64,000 bases of DNA from Janthinobacterium lividum (GTDB taxonomy: Bacteria; Pseudomonadota; Gammaproteobacteria; Burkholderiales; Burkholderiaceae_D). The notes beneath the pieces were generated by a model. That model did no database searches. It saw only the letters and a program-made list of their open reading frames with translations, and had not been told where the DNA came from. The first letter of the stretch is position 1. Every line of letters starts with the position of its first letter. Positions 9,406 to 18,044 of this stretch are shown here, piece by piece. The translations under genes were made by a program, and so were the position numbers. Where the stretch lies: positions 682,001-746,000 of the forward strand of contig NZ_CP075583.1 in assembly GCF_023509035.1 (NCBI RefSeq), written 5' to 3'.

Positions 9406-9820
9406 CGATTCTCGATATTGAGTCAATGATTCTAATAATAGTGAGTCGTCTCCAGGCCCATCAGTGCAGGCCTTCCCTTAGTGTAACGTCCTTGTGTCAT
9501 AAAACCGCCAAAGCCCGCTTAAGAACTTGATTCAACGCAACAATGTCCTGGCCCGAACACGCCAATATGGCGAGGCGCCGCTACCGTGGCGATGGGAGAA
9601 CGCGTGCCATCGGCGCAGGATCGGCAGAAACCGCGCGTTACAAAAATACAACAGGGGCATGCAGTTATGCCGCTTTTCACCAATTTTTTCACGCATATTT
9701 GACCAATCCCGCACGTCTTGCGCGCCGACGAATTAAGGTTCACTCATCGAAACGCGACAGTTGGCGCATTTCAATCTGCTCGGATCTCGGACGGAACTCA
9801 CTTTTAATAGGGAATAAGAC
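9406..9820. other. Intergenic region upstream of the porin gene
   Basis: A 415-base gap between the divergent Sel1-repeat gene and the porin gene. No convincing coding frame is seen; short open frames on both strands overlap each other and lack ribosome sites. The last 20 bases carry the porin ribosome binding site (AGGGA, eight bases before the ATG). The rest presumably holds porin promoter and regulatory sequence, but no clear sigma70 box or operator can be named. Confidence 0.6.
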
Positions 9821-10852
9821 ATGAAAAAATCACTCGTTGCCCTCGCACTCTTCGGCGCCTTTGCCGCAACAGCACAAGCGCAGTCGTCCGTCCAAATCTA
9901 CGGCACGATCGATGCAGGCCTGGGCAAACTGACTGGTGAAACCACCAAAGTTACCAAGCGCGACAACAACAAGCTGGGTTTCAAGGGCACGGAAGATCTG
10001 GGCAATGGCTTGAAAGCTATTTTCCAACTGGAAATTCGCTATGAATCCGATACCGGCACCGTCGAAAACACCTCGGGCATCAATTCGCGTCCCCTGTTCC
10101 AGGGTCAAAGCCGCGTCGGCCTGCAAGGTGACTTCGGTACCGTACGCCTGGGCCGTGGCCTGACCGCCTTCCAGGAATCGAGCACCGCGTTCGAACCATG
10201 GTCGGGCATGCCAACGCCAGCCGGTTTCCAGACCGACCTGACCGTGGCTGCCTACAGCAGCGATCCGCTGAGCGCGCCAGGCAATTCGCGTAACCGCTTC
10301 TCGAACGCCGTGTTCTACAACTCGCCAGTATTCAGCGGCTTCCAGATCAACGCCACCGTCGCCGCCAAAGAAGCCAACAACAACGCCGCCGTCCTTGCCT
10401 CGCCAGCGAACCGCGCCGTACCGCTCAATGCCGTGCCAGAAGTGAACCCGTACTCGGTTTCGGCCACGTACAACAATGCGCAATTCGCCGCCATGGCTGC
10501 CTACGAGCGCAATGCGCTGGAAGCCAAGCTGTGGTCGGTTGCCGCATCGTTCAATCCGGTAACGGAACTGAAACTGATGGCGTCGTACCAGCATCAGGAT
10601 GACAGCAAATTCAAGATCATCAATACGGACACCAAAGCATGGCTGGTTGGCGCCAACTACGACGTCGGCCCAGGCAAGGTTCGCGCTGGCTACGGTCAAA
10701 AAACGCCGGATGGCGTAACCAAGACCAAACAGGCATCGCTGGGCTACGACTACAACCTGTCGAAACGCACCTACCTGTACGCAGACATCTCGAACCGCAA
10801 GGATGCTGTTTCGAAGACCTACATCGGCCTGGGCGTACATCACAACTTCTAA
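9821..10852 (+). CDS. Gram-negative porin
   Basis: A general diffusion porin of 343 residues (betaproteobacterial porin_4/OmpC-like family), forming trimeric 16-stranded barrels in the outer membrane. It starts with a classic signal peptide (MKKSLVALALFGAFAATAQA, cleavage before QSSVQIYG). It contains GFKGTEDLGNGLKAIFQLE and GTVRLGRGLT, hallmarks of this family, and ends in the C-terminal Phe needed for Bam-dependent insertion. It is a single-gene unit with its own terminator. Codon use looks like that of a highly expressed gene. Solute selectivity cannot be deduced. Confidence 0.94.
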   Translation: MKKSLVALALFGAFAATAQAQSSVQIYGTIDAGLGKLTGETTKVTKRDNNKLGFKGTEDLGNGLKAIFQLEIRYESDTGTVENTSGINSRPLFQGQSRVGLQGDFGTVRLGRGLTAFQESSTAFEPWSGMPTPAGFQTDLTVAAYSSDPLSAPGNSRNRFSNAVFYNSPVFSGFQINATVAAKEANNNAAVLASPANRAVPLNAVPEVNPYSVSATYNNAQFAAMAAYERNALEAKLWSVAASFNPVTELKLMASYQHQDDSKFKIINTDTKAWLVGANYDVGPGKVRAGYGQKTPDGVTKTKQASLGYDYNLSKRTYLYADISNRKDAVSKTYIGLGVHHNF

Positions 10853-10900
10853 TGCCCCGCCTGTCACCCTCCGCGGGTGATTGCTGAGCAAGGAATGCAA

Positions 10901-10930
10901 GGCGGCATGGGCAACCATGCCGCTTTTTTC
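10901..10930 (+). terminator. Rho-independent terminator of the porin gene
   Basis: The stem GCGGCATGG (10902-10910)/CCATGCCGC (10915-10923) is a perfect 9 bp with a four-base GCAA loop. It is followed by six T, about 50 bases after the porin stop codon. Confidence 0.93.
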
Positions 10931-11031
10931 ATGCGCGCGCGGAAAATGCACCGGCACCACGCCCTTTGTGCCTATGGCGCCGCACTCTCGGTTAGAATGA
11001 AGTGTTCAACTTTCACTGACAGACCTTATCA

Positions 11032-11709
11032 ATGACCGCCACACTCGATTCCAGCACCGTCGCCCAGTACCTGAGCGAGCACCCGAATTTCTTCGAAGAG
11101 CATACCGCCCTGCTCGGTGAGGTCAAGCTGAGCAGCCCGCTGACGGGACGCACCATCTCGCTGCAGGAACGGCAGATGGAAGTGATGCGCGACAAGTACA
11201 AGGCGCTGGAACTGCGCATGTCCAAGCTGAGCCGCCTGGCCGAGGAAAATGGCGATATCGCCAGCAAATTCCACGGCTGGAACCAGGCCATGCTGCAAGT
11301 GCGCAACGATGCGGACATGCCGCGTGTGCTGGTCGACGCCTTGCAAAGCAATTTCGACGTGCCCTATGTCAGCCTGCGCCTGTGGCAAGTGCTACCGGAA
11401 CACGCCAATGGCTGGTTCACGGAAGATGTCACGGCCGATGTGCGCATGTTTGCCAACAGCCTGCAAGCGCCGTATTGCGGCAGCAACCGCGATTTCGAAG
11501 CCGTACACTGGTTGCAGGCGGATAAAATCGAATCGACCGTCATGATCGCCCTGCGCGCCCCCGGCACGACCGGCACCTTCGGCTTGCTGGTGCTCGGTTC
11601 GCCCGACAGCGAACGTTTCACCTCCAGCATGGGCACCGACTTCCTCGTGCATATCGGCGCCACAGCCAGCGCCGCTCTGGCCGCGCTGCGCGCCGGCTCG
11701 CCTGCCTGA
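11032..11709 (+). CDS. DUF484 family protein (GAF-like)
   Basis: A 225-residue cytoplasmic protein of the DUF484 family: an N-terminal helical part (AQYLSEHPNFFEEH, then LQERQMEVMRDK, a likely short coiled coil) and a C-terminal GAF-like domain. DUF484 genes almost always lie next to xerC, and this one ends eight bases before the xerC start, so they are co-transcribed. The molecular function is unknown; a link to chromosome dimer resolution or cell division is inferred from gene order only. Confidence 0.9.
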   Translation: MTATLDSSTVAQYLSEHPNFFEEHTALLGEVKLSSPLTGRTISLQERQMEVMRDKYKALELRMSKLSRLAEENGDIASKFHGWNQAMLQVRNDADMPRVLVDALQSNFDVPYVSLRLWQVLPEHANGWFTEDVTADVRMFANSLQAPYCGSNRDFEAVHWLQADKIESTVMIALRAPGTTGTFGLLVLGSPDSERFTSSMGTDFLVHIGATASAALAALRAGSPA

Positions 11710-11716
11710 CAATGCC

Positions 11717-12664
11717 ATGAACGAGGCGCGCGGCAAGGCCGAGTGGCTCGACGCCTACCTGGCGCAGCTGGCCACGCAGCGCAAGCTGTCGCCGCATACG
11801 CTCGACGCCTACGGGCGCGATCTGCGCGCCCTGCTGGAACTGAGCGGCAATACACCCTGGACGGCGCTGGCGCACAACGAAGTGCGCCGCTACACGGCCA
11901 AGCTGCATGCCGGCGGCCTCGACCCGCGCTCGATCGCCCGCAAGCTGTCGTCGTGGCGGGGCTTTTTCAACTGGCTCAGCGGCGAGACCAGGCTCGACGC
12001 CAATCCCGTCGACGGCATCCGCGCCCCCAAACGTGCCAAAACGTTACCCAAAGCCCTATCGGTGGACGATGCCGTGCGCCTCGTGGCGCCCGCGCAACAC
12101 CAGCAAGGCGCCGCCGAACCGGAGCAGCTGTGCAACCGCGCCATGTTCGAGCTGCTGTATTCGAGCGGCTTGCGCGTGTCCGAACTGACCAGCCTGGATA
12201 CCCATTACTGCAAGGCCGAGGATGGCCAGCCCGCCTCGCTGGGCTGGCTCGACATGGCCAGCTTCGAAGTCGTCGTTACGGGCAAGGGTAGCAAGATGCG
12301 CAAGGTGCCCGTCGGCAAGGCGGCCCTTGTGGCCTTGACTGCCTGGCTGGCCGTGCGCCCGCCGGCCAAGGATGGCAGCGCTGCCTTGTTTTTAAGCACG
12401 CGCGGTACGCGCATCTCGCCCCGCGTGCTGCAGCTGCGCTTGAAGGCGCACGCGCTGGCGACGGAAATTCCCGCGAATGTGCACCCGCACGTGCTGCGCC
12501 ACTCGTTCGCCTCGCACGTGCTGCAATCGTCGGGCGACTTGCGCGCCGTACAGGAAATGCTGGGCCATTCCAGCATCACCTCGACCCAGGTCTACACGGC
12601 CCTCGATTTCCAGCACCTGGCGCACGTGTATGACCAGGCCCACCCGCGCGCCAAGCTCAAGTAA
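11717..12664 (+). CDS. xerC: Tyrosine recombinase XerC
   Basis: XerC, with XerD, resolves chromosome dimers at dif sites. The protein is 315 residues, the usual length. The N-terminal SAM-like DNA-binding domain spans about residues 5-95. The catalytic set is complete: Arg153 (SSGLRVSEL), a Lys in the KGSKMRKVP hairpin, His258 and Arg261 (HVLRHSFASH), His284 (LGHSSI) and nucleophile Tyr293 (TQVYTALD). Linkage to DUF484 supports XerC rather than a phage or integron recombinase. No mobile element is nearby. Confidence 0.95.
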   Translation: MNEARGKAEWLDAYLAQLATQRKLSPHTLDAYGRDLRALLELSGNTPWTALAHNEVRRYTAKLHAGGLDPRSIARKLSSWRGFFNWLSGETRLDANPVDGIRAPKRAKTLPKALSVDDAVRLVAPAQHQQGAAEPEQLCNRAMFELLYSSGLRVSELTSLDTHYCKAEDGQPASLGWLDMASFEVVVTGKGSKMRKVPVGKAALVALTAWLAVRPPAKDGSAALFLSTRGTRISPRVLQLRLKAHALATEIPANVHPHVLRHSFASHVLQSSGDLRAVQEMLGHSSITSTQVYTALDFQHLAHVYDQAHPRAKLK

Positions 12665-12803
12665 GCAGCCGCGCCCGTTGGCTAGCCTGATCCATATCAA
12701 GCGCATGGGCGTGCATTTGCAAGCTTTTGCAAAATTCCGGCATAATCGTCGGCATTCTTCCGCTTGCGCGGCGGCACCACCGATCACAGCATAGGCATCC
12801 TTC

Positions 12804-13904
12804 ATGGCACTGATTCCAACCACCATCCTCACCGGTTTCCTGGGCGCAGGCAAAACCACCTTGCTCAACCGCATACTGCAGGAAGACCATGGCATGCGCA
12901 TCGCCGTGATCGAGAACGAGTTTGGCCAGGAAAACATCGACAATGAAATCCTGGTGCAAGATAGCAACGAACACATCATCGAAATGAACAACGGCTGCAT
13001 CTGCTGCACCGTGCGCGGCGACCTGATCGTTGGCTTGACGGAACTGGCGCGCAAGCGTGACGCCGGCTTGCTGGCGTTCGACCGCGTCGTCATCGAAACG
13101 ACGGGCCTGGCCAATCCCGGCCCCGTGGCGCAAACCTTCTTTGTCGACGAAGAAGTGGGCAGCCACTACATGCTCGACGCCATTATCACGGTGGTCGATG
13201 CCCGTCATGCGATGAAGCAACTCGATGAATACGAGGAAGCCCAGCGGCAAGTGGGCTTTGCCGACAAGCTGCTGCTGTCGAAAACCGACCTCGTCAGTGA
13301 AGAAGACGTGGCCGCCCTGACGCGCCGCCTGAAACGCATCAATCCCCGCGCGCCCATCGCCAAGGTCGATTTCGGCCGCGCGCCGCTGGCCGAAGTGCTC
13401 GACATCCGCGGTTTCAACTTGAATGAAAAGCTGGAACTGGACCCGCATTTCCTGGCCACGGAAACGGCGCACGTGCATGACCACGACAAGGCGCACGATT
13501 ACGCACATGAACACAAGCATGAACACGGACATGAGCACGCACATGCGCACAGCGACGCCTGCGCCACCGATTGCGGCCATGCCGACCACCACCATGCGCA
13601 GCACAGCGACGATATCGCCGCCTTTGTTTTCAAGAGCACGCAACCGTTCGACAGCGCCAAGCTCGACGAGTTCCTCGGTGGCCTGGTGCAAGTGTATGGC
13701 CCGCGCATGCTGCGCTACAAGGGCGTGCTGCTGATGCAGGGTGCCGAACGCAAGGTGGTATTCCAGGGCGTGCACCAGCTGATGGGCAGCGACCTGGGTG
13801 CCAAATGGGGCGAAAACGAAGTGCGCGGCAGCAAAATGGTGTTTATTGGCAAGAATCTACCAAAAGACATTTTTATTCGCGGACTCGAACAATGTTTGGT
13901 ATAA
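12804..13904 (+). CDS. CobW/COG0523-family GTPase (probable zinc metallochaperone)
   Basis: A 366-residue G3E GTPase. Walker A is GFLGAGKTT (residues 11-19), the metal-binding CxCC motif is GCICC (Cys65, 67 and 68), SKTDL is the guanine-specificity motif, and a CobW C-terminal domain ends the chain. Between the domains lies a His/Asp-rich stretch of about 50 residues (bases 13464-13610) with roughly 20 histidines, a probable metal reservoir. Relatives (ZigA, YeiR, ZNG1) move zinc to client enzymes under zinc starvation. No clear Zur box is visible upstream. No cobalamin genes are near, which argues against true CobW. Confidence 0.88.
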   Translation: MALIPTTILTGFLGAGKTTLLNRILQEDHGMRIAVIENEFGQENIDNEILVQDSNEHIIEMNNGCICCTVRGDLIVGLTELARKRDAGLLAFDRVVIETTGLANPGPVAQTFFVDEEVGSHYMLDAIITVVDARHAMKQLDEYEEAQRQVGFADKLLLSKTDLVSEEDVAALTRRLKRINPRAPIAKVDFGRAPLAEVLDIRGFNLNEKLELDPHFLATETAHVHDHDKAHDYAHEHKHEHGHEHAHAHSDACATDCGHADHHHAQHSDDIAAFVFKSTQPFDSAKLDEFLGGLVQVYGPRMLRYKGVLLMQGAERKVVFQGVHQLMGSDLGAKWGENEVRGSKMVFIGKNLPKDIFIRGLEQCLV

Positions 13905-14385
13905 ACTAGCCGGGTTTTGCAAAGTATCCGTTGCAAAGCAGAAACAAAAGGGAAAGTTAAGCACACTTTCCCGCTGTCCGACACCCATCTTGCTGGTATA
14001 AACCAACAAGTAGCCGTCTCTGATCGGCTAGGCAACAAATCGGGATGGCAATATAAGGCAAAGCGTGCCAAAATCAGCCACGAAAACGGCCCATGTCGTT
14101 CGCCTGTCATGAAATGCTGGCAAACTGCCACTGGCCACATGCCAGGCATGCAAGCGATCCACCCAACACGCCCATTGTCGCGCGCATAGCGCGACTGGCA
14201 TAGAGCGGTAAAAAGTTATCAACATGGCACCATAGCCTGCCGGTAATCCTGGCTTTCGCCGGCAAGCCAAGGTCGCAAGCAGTACAGCGGGACAGCAATG
14301 CCAAGCGGAACCTGTACAGTTGCTCGGTATCGCCGCATCAACTGATCAATTTGAAAACTCTGTCGTATCGAAGGTAAGCGAAGTT
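13905..14385. other. Long leader/intergenic region before dksA
   Basis: About 480 bases without a credible gene. Several perfect small inverted repeats are visible: GGGAAAG/CTTTCCC (13950-13972), TAGCCG/CGGCTA (14011-14030) and GTCGCGC/GCGCGAC (14177-14195). None is followed by a T run. A GGTATAAAC motif occurs twice (about 13898 and 13995). The region probably holds the dksA promoter(s) and a structured 5' leader. I cannot match it to a known RNA family. Confidence 0.5.
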
Positions 14386-14838
14386 ATGACCAAAACTAAT
14401 AAATCGACCCCGGCCGCCAACCAAGACATCCCTCTCATCAGCGAAGACCAAATTCGCGCCATGAGCGAAGATGACTACATGAATCCGGCACAACTGGCAT
14501 TCTTCAAGGCGCGCCTGCAGCAGCTCGAAAAAGACCTGCTGAAAAACGCCGGCGAAACCACGGAACACTTGCGTGAAACCGTGCTCGTACCGGATCCTGC
14601 CGACCGCGCCACCATCGAGGAAGAGCATGCGCTGGAACTGCGCACGCGCGACCGCGAGCGCAAACTGCTGAAGAAAGTACAGCAATCGATCGCCAGCATC
14701 GACGCCGGCGACTATGGCTGGTGCGAAGAAACGGGCGAGCCTATTGGCATCCCGCGCCTGATCGCCCGTCCGACCGCCACCCTGTCGCTGGAAGCCCAGC
14801 AACGGCGCGAACTGAAGCAAAAGCTGTACGGCGACTGA
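14386..14838 (+). CDS. dksA: RNA polymerase-binding transcription factor DksA, single-cysteine form
   Basis: DksA inserts its coiled coil into the RNA polymerase secondary channel and works with ppGpp in the stringent response. The 150-residue protein has the coiled-coil domain (residues 33-108) with the tip region, then the C4 zinc-finger-like region. Only one of the four canonical cysteines remains: WCEETGEPIGIPRLIARPTA followed by TLSLEAQ, so Cys113 is kept and the others are Thr, Ser and Ala. Such low-thiol DksA proteins are known and fold without zinc. The ATG at 14386 is preferred over an upstream in-frame ATG at 14320 because the extra residues are unlike the family. Confidence 0.93.
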   Translation: MTKTNKSTPAANQDIPLISEDQIRAMSEDDYMNPAQLAFFKARLQQLEKDLLKNAGETTEHLRETVLVPDPADRATIEEEHALELRTRDRERKLLKKVQQSIASIDAGDYGWCEETGEPIGIPRLIARPTATLSLEAQQRRELKQKLYGD

Positions 14839-14885
14839 TCGCGCCCTCCCCTTGCGCGACCGCCCCGGCGGCCCCGCGATGGCGA

Positions 14886-14924
14886 TAAAAAAAGCACACA
14901 ACCTCGGTTGCGTGCTTTTTTTTC
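14886..14924 (+). terminator. Rho-independent terminator of dksA
   Basis: The stem AGCACACAACC (14893-14903)/GGTTGCGTGCT (14906-14916) has one mismatch and a tiny loop. It is followed by eight or more T and preceded by seven A, so it may work in both directions. It lies 55 bases after the dksA stop codon. Confidence 0.92.
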
Positions 14925-15062
14925 GTCCCGCGCCGACTACACTGAAGCAGGCGCGGCAGCGGCAAGTGCCGCTTGCAATTGCCTTTTCCATCCCCACTTT
15001 TGAGCCATGGGCGCGCAATCGCATGACGCTGCACGCATAGGCACGAATCTTTTGAGGTCACT

Positions 15063-15599
15063 ATGGAACAATTTCACGGCACCACCATCCTCTGCGTCCG
15101 GCGCGGCAAGCAAGTCGCCCTGGGCGGCGATGGCCAGGTAACTTTGGGCAACATCGTCATGAAGGGCACGGCCCGCAAAGTGCGTAAGTTGTATCAGGGC
15201 AAGGTCCTGGTCGGCTTTGCCGGCGGCACCGCCGACGCCTTCACCCTGCTCGACCGATTTGAAGGCAAGCTGGAAAAACACCAGGGCAATCTGCTGCGCG
15301 CCTCCGTCGAACTGGCCAAGGACTGGCGCACCGACCGCGTGCTGCGCCGCCTGGAAGCGATGCTGCTGGTGGCCGACAGCGAGTCGACCCTGGTCATCAC
15401 GGGCAATGGCGACGTGCTGGAACCGGAAGACGGCATCGGCGCCATCGGCTCGGGCGGCACTTACGCCCAGTCGGCCGCCAAGGCGTTGCAGGAAAACACG
15501 GACTTGTCGCCGGCCGAAGTGGTCAAGAAATCGCTGACCATCGCCGCCGAGCTGTGCATCTACACCAATATGTCCCACATTATCGAAACGCTCGATTAA
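15063..15599 (+). CDS. hslV: ATP-dependent protease subunit HslV
   Basis: HslV (ClpQ) is the N-terminal-threonine peptidase of the HslVU protease, forming a double hexamer capped by HslU. It is 178 residues. The nucleophile follows a short propeptide: MEQFHG is followed by TTILCVRRG, so removal of six residues would expose Thr7. The [10 protein letters not shown] and [10 protein letters not shown] motifs are typical. hslU starts 31 bases downstream, so the two form an operon. Confidence 0.96.
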   Translation: MEQFHGTTILCVRRGKQVALGGDGQVTLGNIVMKGTARKVRKLYQGKVLVGFAGGTADAFTLLDRFEGKLEKHQGNLLRASVELAKDWRTDRVLRRLEAMLLVADSESTLVITGNGDVLEPEDGIGAIGSGGTYAQSAAKALQENTDLSPAEVVKKSLTIAAELCIYTNMSHIIETLD

Positions 15600-15629
15600 G
15601 CGCGCCCGAGCAAAGAATAGAAAGTCATT

Positions 15630-16989
15630 ATGATCATGAACATGACCCCGTCGGAAATCGTCACCGAACTCGACAAGCACGTGGTGGGCCAGGCCAAGGC
15701 CAAGCGCGCCGTTGCCATCGCCCTGCGCAACCGCTGGCGCCGCCAGCAGGTGGCCGAACCCCTGCGCCATGAAATCACGCCCAAGAATATCCTCATGATC
15801 GGCCCCACGGGCGTCGGCAAGACGGAAATCGCGCGCCGCCTGGCCAAGCTGGCCGAGGCGCCGTTTATCAAGATCGAGGCGACCAAATTTACGGAAGTGG
15901 GCTATGTGGGCCGCGACGTCGACACCATCATCCGCGACCTGATCGACATCGGCATCAAGCAGACGCGCGCGCTGGAAATGAAGAAAGTGCGCGCACGCGC
16001 CGAAGATGCGGCCGAGGACCGCGTGATCGACATCCTCGTGCCGCCGGCGCGCGACTTCGGCTTCACGCCGAATACGCCAGCGGCCGTGGACAGCGGCAGC
16101 GGCGACAGCACGCGCCAGACCTTCCGCAAGCGGTTGCGCCAGGGCGAGCTCGATGACAAGGAGATCGAGATCGAACTGGCCGAGGCGGGCCCGCAGATGG
16201 AAATCATGGCGCCGCCCGGCATGGAAGAAATGACAGAACAGATCAAATCCATGTTCTCGGGCGTAGGCGGGCAGCGCAAGAAGGCGCGCAAGGTTAAGAT
16301 CAAGGAAGCATTGAAACTGCTGGTCGAGGAAGAAGCGGCCAAGCTGGTGAACGAGGATGAGCTGAAACAGAAGGCCATCCAGAACGTCGAGCAGAACGGC
16401 ATCGTCTTCCTCGATGAAATCGACAAGATCGCCTCACGTTCGGAATCCGGTGGCGCCGATGTCTCGCGCGCCGGCGTGCAGCGCGACCTGCTGCCGCTGG
16501 TCGAGGGCACGACCGTCAACACCAAGTACGGCATGATACGCACGGACCACATCCTGTTCATCGCTTCGGGCGCCTTCCACCTGGCTAAGCCATCGGACCT
16601 GATTCCGGAACTGCAGGGGCGTTTCCCCATCCGCGTGGAACTGGAATCGCTGTCGATCTCGGACTTCGAGCGCATTCTCACCAGCACCGACGCCTGCCTG
16701 ACGATGCAGTACGAAGCCTTGCTGGCGACGGAAAACCTGACCTTGAAATTCGCACCGGAAGGCATCACGCGCCTGGCGGAAATCGCCTATTCGGTCAATG
16801 AACGCACGGAAAACATCGGCGCGCGCCGGCTGCATACGGTGATGGAAAAACTGCTGGAAGAAGTGTCGTTTTACGGCCAGCGAAAACAGCAGCAGCACGG
16901 AAAACCTGCTGGTGATCGATGCCGCGTACGTCAATGAACGCCTGGAGGCGCTGTCGGTCAACGAGGACCTGTCGCGCTACGTGCTGTAA
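15630..16989 (+). CDS. hslU: ATP-dependent protease ATPase subunit HslU, frame broken near the C-terminus
   Basis: HslU is the AAA+ unfoldase of HslVU. Walker A (GPTGVGKTE), the GYVGRDV pore motif, the I domain, Walker B ([10 protein letters not shown]) and the arginine-finger region are intact. At 16875-16876 an extra G (TACGGCCAGC) shifts the frame, and the displayed reading ends at 16937 without the proper tail. Removing one G restores about 38 residues ending NEDLSRYVL at 16989. That tail normally inserts into HslV to activate it, so a true mutation would cripple the protease. The repaired protein is 452 residues. Sequence error is likely. Confidence 0.93.
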
Positions 16990-17004
16990 TCTGGGAGGGA
17001 AGCG

Positions 17005-17198
17005 ATGGCAAACAAGGCCTTGGCGACGCGGCAGAAAATGCAGTTCCGCGTCGAACCCTCGCAAAAACCACGCAACCCGGTCGCCACTGCCGCCCTGCAG
17101 CGCGCCGCCGGGGCGCACGTGAAGACCGTTTCCGGCCAGCGCCAGCAGGAAAACGCCTGTTGGCGAAGCTGCTGCTGAAAGTAGAAACAGATAAATAG
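17005..17198 (+). CDS. Small basic hypothetical protein, frame broken
   Basis: A short gene directly after hslU, with a strong ribosome site (GGGAGG) before the ATG at 17005. The first 48 or so residues are basic and polar (MANKALATRQKMQFRVEPSQ onward). The reading then runs to an early stop, but adding one base near 17154 (AAACGCC to AAACCGCC) continues it as RLLAKLLLKVETDK and ends at 17198, giving 64 residues. The leucine-rich amphipathic tail makes the repaired version more convincing. Function unknown; it is probably the third gene of the hslVU transcript. Confidence 0.55.
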
Positions 17199-17205
17199 GC
17201 CGCCC

Positions 17206-17233
17206 GCGGACACCCCTAGTCAAGGGCGTCCGC
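17206..17233. terminator. Possible hairpin terminator between convergent genes
   Basis: GCGGACACCCCT pairs with AAGGGCGTCCGC with one mismatch around a short loop, between the end of the hslVU unit and the convergent outer-membrane protein gene. No T run follows on either strand, so intrinsic termination is uncertain. Confidence 0.4.
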
Positions 17234-17263
17234 CATCAGGCCATCATTGCCGGCCGCCTGCCG

Positions 17264-17878
17264 TCAGAAACGGTAGGACGCGCCCAGCGAAAGCATGTCG
17301 ACCTTGGTCGTTTGCTTGCTGTTGTACTTGACCGGCACGCGGTCCCAATCGAGGTGCACCGACCAGTTCTTGTTCAGCGCATACGCCGCGCCGACGCCAT
17401 AGATCAAGCCGATCTTGTCCTTCTTGTCCGAACCACCGCCCAGATAATCGACCTTGCCCTGCGTATAGGCCGCACCGGCGCGTCCGCTCAGGCTGAAGGC
17501 ATCAAACTTGTAGGCGAGCACGCCTTGCATGCCGAGGCCGGTGAACTTGCCGCGACCGGCAACCTTGCCGGCGCCCGTGTCGAAGCCGGATTTGACTTCA
17601 CCGCCCAGATACCCCACCAGCTCAACCGAAGGCACGGCCAAGCCGCCCTGAAACGGCAGCGCGTCGAAACTGTAACCCAGGTAGGCCTTACCGTTGCGCT
17701 TGCTGCTTTTGTCGCAGTCGCCTTGTCCTGGCACGCAATCGAGGCCGCTACTGGCGCGAAAGCCATAGCTGGCGCCCGCATAGAATGGACCCAGTGCCGG
17801 TTCGGCAGCCGCGGCATGCAGGGGAGCGATGGCGGCCAGTGCCAGCATCGCCGCTGGGAAATGAAATTTGAAGAACAT
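17264..17878 (-). CDS. Outer-membrane beta-barrel protein (OmpA N-terminal-like fold)
   Basis: A 204-residue protein with a signal peptide (residues 1-24, LHAAAA) and a pattern of alternating hydrophobic strands that fits an eight-stranded barrel: GPFYAGASYGF, KAYLGYSF, VPSVELVGYLGG, YAGRAGAAYTQGK-like strands and WSVHLDWDRV. It ends in YRF, so a C-terminal Phe is present for barrel assembly. It lacks a peptidoglycan-binding OmpA C-terminal domain. Two cysteines in the first long loop (CVPGQGDC) may form a disulfide. It is a single gene divergent from the XRE regulator, which may control it. Confidence 0.75.
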   Translation of the reverse strand: MFFKFHFPAAMLALAAIAPLHAAAAEPALGPFYAGASYGFRASSGLDCVPGQGDCDKSSKRNGKAYLGYSFDALPFQGGLAVPSVELVGYLGGEVKSGFDTGAGKVAGRGKFTGLGMQGVLAYKFDAFSLSGRAGAAYTQGKVDYLGGGSDKKDKIGLIYGVGAAYALNKNWSVHLDWDRVPVKYNSKQTTKVDMLSLGASYRF

Positions 17879-18044
17879 GGATAACCTCTACAAGTGGATG
17901 AGTGCCTGGTTGTAGCGCGCTGCGCGAGCCACAAGCGGGAGTGTCATCGCTTTTGCCGAAAAGTACTATCACCTTGTGCAAAGTTCCATTAAGGGCTACA
18001 TTCGGTACCGGCATCCGCTACCAAAATTGCATAAAGGAAATATC

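Noticed and set aside
9527..9824. Short overlapping open frames upstream of the porin gene
   Set aside because: They overlap on both strands, lack ribosome sites and look non-coding; treated as promoter region.
14212..14222. DnaA-box-like TTATCAACA in the dksA leader
   Set aside because: A single relaxed match without a cluster, dnaA gene or AT-rich unwinding region; likely chance.
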